From: JAFRXK01 sp045603305
GTDB lineage: Bacteria; Bacillota; Clostridia; Lachnospirales; Lachnospiraceae
Reading direction: 5' to 3'
Assembly (NCBI GenBank): GCA_045603305.1
Contig: JAZULV010000113.1
Coordinates: 1 to 47,208 of the forward strand
Length of the DNA stretch: 47,208 nt
Of this stretch, positions 40,545-47,208 are shown piece after piece. The notes under the pieces are model-generated. The model saw nothing but the letters and a program-made list of their open reading frames with translations. It did no database searches and was not told the DNA's origin. How positions within the stretch are numbered: position 1 is the stretch's first letter; every line of letters begins with the position of its first letter. The position numbers and the translations under genes are program-made.

Positions 40545-42662
40545 TTAAGCATTCTTTTCTGAAAGAATCTTCTCCTGAACGCTCTTTGGTACCTGCTCAT
40601 ACTTCTCAAAGAACATTGAATATGCTGCACGACCCTGTGTCTTAGAACGAAGGTCTGTTGCGTAACCAAACATCTCTGTAAGTGGAACAAAGCACTTAAT
40701 CAACTTAGAACCGTTAACATCATCGAATGACTCGATACGTCCACGACGTGAGTTGATATCACCGATTACATCACCCATGTAATCCTCAGGAGTTGAAACT
40801 TCAACTCTCATGATAGGCTCAAGAAGAACTGCATCTGCCTTCTTCATAGCATCCTTAAATGCCATAGAACCTGCAATGTGGAATGCCATTTCTGATGAAT
40901 CGACTTCATGGTATGAACCATCGTATACATTAGCATGTACACCGAGTACAGGGAATCCGCCAAGGATACCTGACTTTGTAGCTTCTTCGATACCGGCACC
41001 TACAGCAGGGATGTATTCCTTAGGAATAGCACCACCAACTACTGTTGACTCGAACTCGAATGTCTTCTCGCCATTTGGATCCATAGGCTCGAAAATAACC
41101 TTACAATGTCCGTACTGTCCACGACCACCTGACTGCTTAGCATACTTGCTGTCAACTTCAACTCTCTTAGTAATAGCTTCCTTGTAAGCAACCTGTGGCT
41201 TACCAACGTTAGCTTCTACCTTGAACTCACGAAGAAGACGGTCAACAATGATCTCAAGGTGAAGCTCACCCATACCGGCGATGATTGTCTGTCCTGTTTC
41301 CTTGTTAGTTGAAACTCTGAATGTTGGGTCTTCTTCTGCAAGCTTAGCAAGAGCTTCGCCCATCTTATCCTGTCCAGCCTTAGTCTTAGGCTCGATAGCG
41401 ATATCGATAACCGGCTCTGGGAACTCCATAGACTCAAGAATAACCGGATGCTGCTCATCGCAGATTGTATCACCTGTAGTTGTTAACTTAAAGCCAACAG
41501 CTGCAGCGATATCTCCTGAATAAACCTTGTCAAGTTCCATTCTCTTATTTGCGTGCATCTGAAGGATACGTCCAACACGTTCCTTCTTATTCTTTGTTGC
41601 GTTCAATACATATGAACCTGAGTTAAGTGTACCTGAGTACACACGGAAATATGCAAGCTTACCAACGAATGGGTCAGTCATAATCTTGAATGCAAGAGCT
41701 GAGAAAGGCTCTTCATCTGATGAATGTCTCTCAACTTCATTACCATCTAAGTCAACGCCCTTGATGTCAGGAATGTCTACCGGTGATGGCATGAACTCAA
41801 TAACAGCATCAAGTAATTTCTGTACACCCTTGTTTCTGTATGCTGTACCACAGCAAACAGGAATAGCTGTACACTCACATGTAGCTTTTCTTAAAGCAGC
41901 TTTTAACTGCTCATTTGTAGGCTCTTCGCCTTCAAGATATGCCATCATTAAATCATCATCTAATTCGCAGATCTTCTCTACTAATTCTGTACGATATAAT
42001 TCAGCCTCATCCTGCATATCTTCCGGGATATCAACGATTGAAATATCATCGCCCTTATCATCATTGTAGATGTAAGCCTTCATCTCAAACAAGTCGATAA
42101 TACCCACGAAATCATTCTCTTTACCAATTGGTAACTGAATGCAGATAGCATTCTTACCAAGTCTGTTCTTAATCTGCTCTACGGTACCGTAGAAGTTCGC
42201 ACCTAAAATGTCCATCTTATTAACGAAAGCCATACGAGGTACATTGTAGGTATCAGCCTGTCTCCAAACGTTCTCAGACTGTGGCTCAACGCCACCCTTC
42301 GCACAAAATACGCCTACTGCGCCATCAAGTACGCGGAGTGAACGCTCAACTTCAACTGTGAAGTCAACGTGTCCTGGAGTATCAATGATGTTGATACGAT
42401 GCTCTAAAGCACCCTTCTTAGGCTTGCAGTTCTCCTGCAATGTCCAATGACATGTTGTAGCCGCTGAAGTAATGGTAATACCTCTTTCCTGCTCCTGCTC
42501 CATCCAGTCCATGGTTGCAGTACCTTCATGAGTATCACCAATCTTATAGTTAACACCGGTGTAGTAAAGAATACGCTCTGTTGTAGTAGTCTTACCCGCA
42601 TCGATATGAGCCATAATACCAATATTTCTGGTTCTCTCTAATGGATATTCTCTCTGAGCCAA
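40545..42662 (-). CDS. fusA: Translation elongation factor G
   Basis: A 705-residue EF-G, the translocase. It starts with TTG at 42662 (after GGAG) and has AHIDAGKT (18-25), DTPGHVDF and NKMD in the GTPase domain, followed by domains II-V with GMGELHLEIIVDRLLREF and GRGQYGHCKVIFEP. Length and order (rpsG-fusA-tuf) are standard. The gap to rpsG is 14 bases. Confidence 0.99.
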   Translation of the reverse strand: MAQREYPLERTRNIGIMAHIDAGKTTTTERILYYTGVNYKIGDTHEGTATMDWMEQEQERGITITSAATTCHWTLQENCKPKKGALEHRINIIDTPGHVDFTVEVERSLRVLDGAVGVFCAKGGVEPQSENVWRQADTYNVPRMAFVNKMDILGANFYGTVEQIKNRLGKNAICIQLPIGKENDFVGIIDLFEMKAYIYNDDKGDDISIVDIPEDMQDEAELYRTELVEKICELDDDLMMAYLEGEEPTNEQLKAALRKATCECTAIPVCCGTAYRNKGVQKLLDAVIEFMPSPVDIPDIKGVDLDGNEVERHSSDEEPFSALAFKIMTDPFVGKLAYFRVYSGTLNSGSYVLNATKNKKERVGRILQMHANKRMELDKVYSGDIAAAVGFKLTTTGDTICDEQHPVILESMEFPEPVIDIAIEPKTKAGQDKMGEALAKLAEEDPTFRVSTNKETGQTIIAGMGELHLEIIVDRLLREFKVEANVGKPQVAYKEAITKRVEVDSKYAKQSGGRGQYGHCKVIFEPMDPNGEKTFEFESTVVGGAIPKEYIPAVGAGIEEATKSGILGGFPVLGVHANVYDGSYHEVDSSEMAFHIAGSMAFKDAMKKADAVLLEPIMRVEVSTPEDYMGDVIGDINSRRGRIESFDDVNGSKLIKCFVPLTEMFGYATDLRSKTQGRAAYSMFFEKYEQVPKSVQEKILSEKNA

Positions 42663-42676
42663 GGTATTCTCCTCCT

Positions 42677-43147
42677 TTAGAATCTGTAATGAGCAAATGC
42701 CTTATTAGCCTCTGCCATCTTATGCATCTCTTCTTTTCTCTTTACAGATGCACCTGTGTTGTTAGCTGCATCCATAATCTCGTTAGCAAGACGCTCCTTC
42801 TGAGTCTTCTCACTTCTCTTACGTGAGAAAATTGTAAGCCAACGAAGTGCTAAAGCCTGTCTTCTATCTGGCTTAACTTCAATCGGAACCTGATATGTGG
42901 CTCCACCAATTCTCTTTGCCTTTACTTCAAGTACAGGCATAATGTTGTTCATAGCCTCTTCGAATACTTCGAGTGCAGGCTTTCCTGTCTTCTCTTCGAT
43001 ATTCTCGAATGCTCCGTATACGATCTTCTGAGCAACACCCTTCTTACCATCTAACATAAGGTTGTTGATAAGCTTTGTAACAACCTTGTTGTTGTATAAA
43101 GGATCTGCTAATACATCTCTCTTCTGGGTATGTCCTTTACGTGGCAC
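42677..43147 (-). CDS. rpsG: 30S ribosomal protein S7
   Basis: A 156-residue S7 that nucleates the small-subunit head. The start is GTG at 43147 (MPRKGHTQKRDVLADPLYNNKVVTKLINNLM) after AAGGAGGG; the longer frame to 43216 is not supported. The end NKAFAHYRF is typical. The 216-base gap to rpsL contains a short GATAC/GTATC hairpin near 43326-43340 and otherwise no recognisable feature. Confidence 0.97.
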   Translation of the reverse strand: MPRKGHTQKRDVLADPLYNNKVVTKLINNLMLDGKKGVAQKIVYGAFENIEEKTGKPALEVFEEAMNNIMPVLEVKAKRIGGATYQVPIEVKPDRRQALALRWLTIFSRKRSEKTQKERLANEIMDAANNTGASVKRKEEMHKMAEANKAFAHYRF

Positions 43148-43363
43148 GTTACTTCCCTCCTTAATTATTAGTTTGTACGGATTGCTCCGCCTTTGAATTA
43201 AATCATCGGTACTCACACAACTGTATGTTCGCGCTCGGTCTTAAGATATATTACTTAATTAATAGGTAAAAAATATGCTTCATTCCGTGCACTTATACAA
43301 ATAATTGTGATTAACTGATTAAGATACTAAAAGTATCACGTCCTCAGTCCGGAATACTAAAAA

Positions 43364-43786
43364 TTACTTCTTAGCATCCTTAGGTCTCTTAGCACCATAC
43401 TTTGAACGAGCCTGACGTCTCTTAGCAACACCTGCTGTATCAAGTGTACCTCTAACGATGTGGTATCTTGTACCAGGTAAATCCTTAACACGTCCGCCTC
43501 TGATCAAAACAACGCTATGCTCCTGAAGGTTGTGACCTTCACCCGGGATATAGCTGGTTACTTCGATACCGTTAGAAAGACGTACTCTGGCGATCTTTCT
43601 AAGTGCTGAGTTAGGCTTCTTAGGGGTAGCTGTCTTAACTGCTGTACAAACACCTCTCTTCTGAGGAGCAGATACATTAGTTGCCTTCTTCTGAAGAGAA
43701 TTGTATCCCTTTAAAAGAGCTGGAGCTGTAGACTTCTTTTCTGTTGTCTTTCTTCCCTTTCTAACTAACTGGTTGAATGTTGGCAT
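43364..43786 (-). CDS. rpsL: 30S ribosomal protein S12
   Basis: A 140-residue S12 at the decoding centre. The ATG at 43786 (MPTFNQLVRKGRKTTEKKSTAPALLKGYNS) has AGGAGGTG ahead. K56 in TPKKPNSALRK is the wild-type lysine equivalent to E. coli K42, where streptomycin resistance changes occur, and GGRVKDLPG is intact. First gene of the str operon. Confidence 0.98.
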   Translation of the reverse strand: MPTFNQLVRKGRKTTEKKSTAPALLKGYNSLQKKATNVSAPQKRGVCTAVKTATPKKPNSALRKIARVRLSNGIEVTSYIPGEGHNLQEHSVVLIRGGRVKDLPGTRYHIVRGTLDTAGVAKRRQARSKYGAKRPKDAKK

Positions 43787-43840
43787 GTTTTTCACCTCCT
43801 GTATTTATTGTCTGCTGTAAATGCCATAAAAACAGCATTC

Positions 43841-43875
43841 GGGCATACGCATACATCATAATTCTGCGCATACCC
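43841..43875 (-). other. 5'-terminal hairpin of the str operon leader
   Basis: GGGTATGCGCA (43875-43865) pairs with TGCGTATGCCC (43851-43841): 11 pairs, two of them wobble, 13-base loop. The predicted transcription start falls on the first G's of this stem, so the mRNA would begin with a hairpin. It may protect the 5' end or bind a ribosomal protein. Confidence 0.6.
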
Positions 43876-43879
43876 GTTT

Positions 43880-43908
43880 ATTATAATTTTATAAATTCAT
43901 TATGTCAA
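43880..43908 (-). promoter_or_regulatory. Consensus sigma-A promoter of the str operon
   Basis: TTGACA (43908-43903), exact 17-base spacer, TATAAT (43885-43880) on the minus strand: full match to consensus, in an AT-rich stretch. Leader to rpsL is about 88 bases. Confidence 0.92.
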
Positions 43909-43943
43909 GAGTAGAATAAATATTTTTTCATTTCAGAAAACGC

Positions 43944-44486
43944 TTATCTAAGTCTCGTATCTTCAAACCTCATCAGCGTCTTCAGACCATATACCAGCTG
44001 CTCATACTGGTCTTCAAAAGTTCCCGGTGTAATGCTCAAATCCAATGACAATGCAACACTGTCAATCAGCTGTTCATTTATGCAGGACTTCATGCTTTCT
44101 AAAATCAATAGCTTCTCTCTGTAAGTTTCTGCATCAAGAAATCCGGTCAGTTTATCAGCAATATTGTTATCTGCTTTAGTAACAACATCGGTTTTATTCT
44201 CAGGCATCTTATTGTCACTACTAACGTAAGCAGACGATGATTGCACCACATCATCATCACTTACCTTCTCAAACCTATACTTCTGTGCAACCTCAGGATA
44301 CTTTTCATGGTCTACTTCACTAATAAACATCTCCAGTGGTCTTGCACAAATCTTAAACTCACCATATAATGCCTGGTAAACTACCAGCATCTCATCGGTC
44401 TCTGAATGATGGGCCAGACAAATCACCTGATACATCTTATCTTTAAAATGTCTGTAAAAATCACCCGGTCTTGGGGTTCTGTCCAT
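43944..44486 (-). CDS. DUF1653 domain protein
   Basis: A 180-residue protein. Residues 4-70 (PRPGDFYRHFKDKMYQVICLAHHSETDEMLVVYQALYGEFKICARPLEMF) match the DUF1653 pattern of a small beta-rich domain of unknown function. The rest is a less conserved, mostly helical tail with acidic and polar stretches. No membrane segments. It is the last gene before the str promoter, which lies inside its downstream gap. Domain known, role unknown. Confidence 0.75.
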   Translation of the reverse strand: MDRTPRPGDFYRHFKDKMYQVICLAHHSETDEMLVVYQALYGEFKICARPLEMFISEVDHEKYPEVAQKYRFEKVSDDDVVQSSSAYVSSDNKMPENKTDVVTKADNNIADKLTGFLDAETYREKLLILESMKSCINEQLIDSVALSLDLSITPGTFEDQYEQLVYGLKTLMRFEDTRLR

Positions 44487-44600
44487 AGCATACCTCCTTT
44501 AATCACACTTATATTTACAACACACAATATAGTGTTTTATCAATAATACATTTTACAAAGCTTGTTTCAAAAAATCAACTTTAGTTATTTATAAATTTAA

Positions 44601-44632
44601 TATACACGGTACCTTAAATGATACCGTGTATA
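44601..44632 (-). terminator. Hairpin after the ACT-domain gene, probable terminator
   Basis: tatacacggta (44601-44611) pairs perfectly with taccgtgtata (44622-44632), ten-base loop. It starts 15 bases after the ACT gene stop. The base run after it on the minus strand is A/T-rich but not a clean T run. Confidence 0.6.
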
Positions 44633-44646
44633 CTAATCATCTTATA

Positions 44647-45084
44647 TTATAACGCATTAACATCTGCCTGTGTAAATATCTTTATACCATTATCTTCGAA
44701 AATCTTAACGCCCTCTGCTTTGTCAGATAATCTGAAAATGATTAACGCCTGACCATCGGCACTGTAATTGAATGAATATAAATACTCTATTGATACGTCA
44801 GCACCCTCAATAACAGCAAGCACCTCATCAAGTCCTGAAGGTCTGTTAGGTACACAAACACAAATCACATTGTTAGTACGTGCAGGACAACCTGCAGCCT
44901 TCAATGTCTCAAGTGCCTTATCAATGTCGCACTCTCTTACTATAAAACGCACAATGCCAAAATTAGCAGTATCTGCTATAGAAAGAGCCATGATATCTAT
45001 ACCGGCATCACCGATTAACTTAGTTACATTTCTCAAAGTACCTCTGATATTCTCCAAATAAACAGATATTTGTTTTACGTACAT
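44647..45084 (-). CDS. Tandem ACT domain protein linked to phenylacetate-CoA ligase
   Basis: A 145-residue protein made of two ACT domains (about 1-68 and 70-140), small regulatory folds that bind amino acids. YVKQISVYLENIRGTLRNVTKLIGDAGIDI is the first and NVICVCVPNRPSGLDEVLAVIEGADVSIEYLYSF is the second. Such proteins (COG4747-like) commonly stand next to paaK-type ligase genes in clostridia and archaea. It follows paaK by 18 bases, so it is co-transcribed and may sense an aromatic amino acid; this is inference. Confidence 0.87.
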   Translation of the reverse strand: MYVKQISVYLENIRGTLRNVTKLIGDAGIDIMALSIADTANFGIVRFIVRECDIDKALETLKAAGCPARTNNVICVCVPNRPSGLDEVLAVIEGADVSIEYLYSFNYSADGQALIIFRLSDKAEGVKIFEDNGIKIFTQADVNAL

Positions 45085-45102
45085 ACAAATCCCTCCTTAT
45101 AA

Positions 45103-46422
45103 TTAAAGCTTTCTGTTGTCAATAATACGCTTTGCCTTACCTTCTGAACGAGGTATTGTCTTAGGTGGTACAAGCTGAACCTTAGCACTTACACCAACAA
45201 CTGATTTAATCTTTTCTGCTATAGCATTTCTAAGATTCTCAATCTCACCAACCTTATCAGAGAACATCTCCTCTGTAAGCTCTACCTGAACTTCTAATTT
45301 ATCAGTTGAGTTTACTCTGTCAACGATAAGCATGTAATGAGGAGCCACACCTTCCATACCTACAAGAACAGTCTCAATCTGGCTAGGGAACACATTCACA
45401 CCTCTGATAACAATCATATCATCGGTACGTCCTGTAATTCTGCTCATCTTAACAGTAGTTCTTCCGCAGGCACAAGGCTCATCAGATAATGTGCAGATAT
45501 CATGGGTACGATATCTGAGCATTGGCATACCTTCCTTTGTAATTGTAGTAAATACAAGCTCGCCCGGTGTACCATATGGAAGCTGCTCTTCTGTAACAGG
45601 GTCAATTATCTCTGCTATAACGTGGTCTTCATTAACATGCATTCCATCCTTCTCTAAACACTCGAAAGCTACACCAGGACCGCCAATCTCTGTAAGACCG
45701 TAAATATCGCATGCATCTATATCGAGAAGGTCTTCAAGATTCTTTCTCATACCCTCTGTCCAAGGCTCTGCTCCGAAGCATCCTGACTTTAACTTGAACT
45801 CTTCAATCGGGATACCCATCTCTCTAATGGTTTCTCCTAAATATGTAGCATATGATGGTGTACAGCATAACATTGTAGCACCTAAATCATGCATCATCAT
45901 AATCTGTCTCTGGGTATTACCGCTTGACATCGGTATAACCATAGCCCCAACTCTCTGGGCACCCTGATGTGCACCAAGACCGCCGGTAAATAAACCGTAT
46001 CCATAAGCAACCTGTACTATATCTTCAGGACCGCCGCCTGCTGCAACTATTGCACGGGCAACCATCTCTGTCCATACTTCAATATCATTCTCTGTGTAAC
46101 CGGATACTATCGGCTTACCTGTAGTTCCTGATGAACCCTGAATACGAATAATGTCCTTCTTAGGTGCTGCAAAAAGTCCAAACGGAAACTCATCACGAAG
46201 ATCAGTCTTCTCCATAAATGGAAGCTTCTTTAAATCATCTATTGAATTAATATCCTCCGGCTTTACTCCTTTAGCATCCATTCTGGCTCTGTACATAGGT
46301 ACATTGTCATATACTCTCTGCACAGTTGCCTTAAGTCTTTCTCCCTGGAGTACTTTTCTCTCTTCACGATTCATGCACTCCATCTCGGGATTGTAAATAT
46401 TATGTGTTTTTGGTGCTTTCAT
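45103..46422 (-). CDS. paaK: Phenylacetate-CoA ligase
   Basis: A 439-residue AMP-forming ligase of the adenylating superfamily that activates phenylacetate or related arylacetates to the CoA thioester. The ATP-binding P-loop is SSGTTGKP (97-104), DIYGLTEIGGPG is the second motif, RYRTHDICTL the hinge region and RIIDNRKL the C-terminal end. Four cysteines near CSDEPCACGRT resemble a metal site seen in the family. In gut anaerobes such enzymes may handle aromatic amino acid breakdown products. AGGGAGGAAA precedes the ATG. A TATAAT lies at 46460-46455 but with a weak -35. Downstream partner is the ACT gene. Confidence 0.92.
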   Translation of the reverse strand: MKAPKTHNIYNPEMECMNREERKVLQGERLKATVQRVYDNVPMYRARMDAKGVKPEDINSIDDLKKLPFMEKTDLRDEFPFGLFAAPKKDIIRIQGSSGTTGKPIVSGYTENDIEVWTEMVARAIVAAGGGPEDIVQVAYGYGLFTGGLGAHQGAQRVGAMVIPMSSGNTQRQIMMMHDLGATMLCCTPSYATYLGETIREMGIPIEEFKLKSGCFGAEPWTEGMRKNLEDLLDIDACDIYGLTEIGGPGVAFECLEKDGMHVNEDHVIAEIIDPVTEEQLPYGTPGELVFTTITKEGMPMLRYRTHDICTLSDEPCACGRTTVKMSRITGRTDDMIVIRGVNVFPSQIETVLVGMEGVAPHYMLIVDRVNSTDKLEVQVELTEEMFSDKVGEIENLRNAIAEKIKSVVGVSAKVQLVPPKTIPRSEGKAKRIIDNRKL

Positions 46423-46694
46423 GTTGTTTCCTCCCTAACACTTAGTGTAGTTCTATTATATATTATTTTTCTATGATTTCCATAGTGTTTTTTATAAATT
46501 TTGTTTAAAAATTTGATTGTAAATATATTTTCCAGGGCAAATGCACACGCAAAATAACAACTATTTTCTTGCAATAAATCAAAGAAGGTATCTTGAAATT
46601 TTCTGTTATTCTGTAAATCCAGTTTCATTCCAAAATACCTTCAAAATTATTAATTATTTATTTCATATGAGCTCTGCCACTGAACACCTGTGTA

Positions 46695-47208
46695 TTAACC
46701 AACAAGGTCCCATGGTCCCCACTGTTCTGAGCCCGGTGCTGAATTTGTATTCCACCACTTTGACACATACACCTGACCATTATATACCACATAATCACCT
46801 TTTACATATACCGCATCAGCACTCCATTCCGGATACTGGCTCTCGCTTGGTGCTTCGGTTGGTGCCTCGGTTGGTGCCTGGGTTGGTGCCTCGGTTGGTG
46901 CCTGGGTTGGTGCCTCGGTTGGTGCCTGGGTTGGTGCTTCCTCTACTGAAATATTAGTAAGCTCATACCAGTTGAGGTTGTATCTTCCGCCGTCTGCATA
47001 TACCTTGAATGTATGTGTTCCTGCTGTAAGGCGTACCTCTGTACCCTTAATCTCTCTGAATATTCCCCACCCGCCTGTTCTTCCTACTGCTACTGTTGCT
47101 ATTACGGAGTTATTCTCCATAAGGCTAAGTAAGCTTGTGCCGCCGTCTGTTCTAGCTGCTCTTACGTCAAATCTGTAAATGCCTGTTGCAGGTATCTTTA
47201 CTGAATAC
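46695..47208 (-). CDS. Secreted carbohydrate-binding protein, C-terminal part (CBM6-like plus CBM5/12-like)
   Basis: The 3' end of a larger gene that enters from beyond 47208; the frame is open to the edge, so the start lies outside. The first visible part (YSVKIPATGIYRFDVRAARTDGG to GRYNLNWYELTNI) looks like a CBM6/CBM35-type sugar-binding module. It is followed by a linker of (P-T-Q/E-A) repeats, about 33 residues, and a final CBM5/12-like domain (PEWSADAVYVKGDYVVYNGQVYVSKWWNTNSAPG...GPW) that typically binds chitin or cellulose. The missing N-terminal part is probably a glycoside hydrolase or lyase. The 46423-46694 gap after it shows no clear terminator. Confidence 0.82.
   Translation of the reverse strand, partial: YSVKIPATGIYRFDVRAARTDGGTSLLSLMENNSVIATVAVGRTGGWGIFREIKGTEVRLTAGTHTFKVYADGGRYNLNWYELTNISVEEAPTQAPTEAPTQAPTEAPTQAPTEAPTEAPSESQYPEWSADAVYVKGDYVVYNGQVYVSKWWNTNSAPGSEQWGPWDLVG

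Noticed and set aside
46851..46944. Tandem DNA repeat as an independent element
   Set aside because: It is fully explained as the coding sequence of the P-T-Q/E-A linker in the secreted protein.

Overview
The window comes from a low-GC Gram-positive bacterium, most likely a Lachnospiraceae member (class Clostridia). The evidence is the Firmicutes order of the str, S10, spc and alpha ribosomal clusters, AGGAGG-type ribosome binding sites with some GTG and TTG starts, a zinc-type S14, a cation-coordinating yybP-ykoY leader and a family-typical long L17. Nearly everything is on the minus strand, so transcription runs from high to low coordinates. The one clear plus-strand gene is a methyltransferase at 36091-36951.

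Reading in the direction of transcription: the window opens inside a secreted carbohydrate-binding protein (47208-46695), then phenylacetate-CoA ligase with an ACT protein, and a DUF1653 protein. The str cluster follows (rpsL, rpsG, fusA, tuf), with a consensus promoter ahead of rpsL and a separate one ahead of tuf. Then come azlC-azlD (branched-chain amino acid export), mntP behind a Mn2+ riboswitch, the convergent methyltransferase, and a pair of membrane/FAD genes probably involved in envelope polysaccharide. The 30-gene S10-spc-alpha block (32286-15549) has its own promoter, a folded leader before rpsJ and a terminator after rplQ. Next are a ROK regulator, a 2H phosphoesterase, a HIT protein, four small unknowns, and ecfA1-ecfA2-ecfT for vitamin uptake. 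The tail holds accessory genes (nitroreductase, lipoprotein, membrane proteins), truA, a metallopeptidase, an acetyltransferase, a transglutaminase-like protein, an isochorismatase-like hydrolase, a CPBP protease and an ATPase. It ends with two serine tRNAs leading into a 16S rRNA gene whose first ~64 bases are present.

The most striking anomalies are these. The essential adk gene carries an in-frame TGA exactly at the conserved Ser30. A ~440-base structured, repeat-bearing insertion separates rpsH from rplF inside the spc operon. A ~150-base palindrome sits in the leader of the plus-strand methyltransferase. A diverged ~120-base noncoding sequence occurs twice (1491 and 6813). TruA has a ~115-residue C-terminal extension. 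The usual rplQ-ecfA1-ecfA2-ecfT-truA neighbourhood is opened by two blocks of accessory genes. Several RNA leaders (rpsJ, rpsL, mntP) can be folded from the sequence.

No transposase, integrase, phage gene or CRISPR array was found. All functional names rest on motif recognition in the translated sequence; no database search was run.
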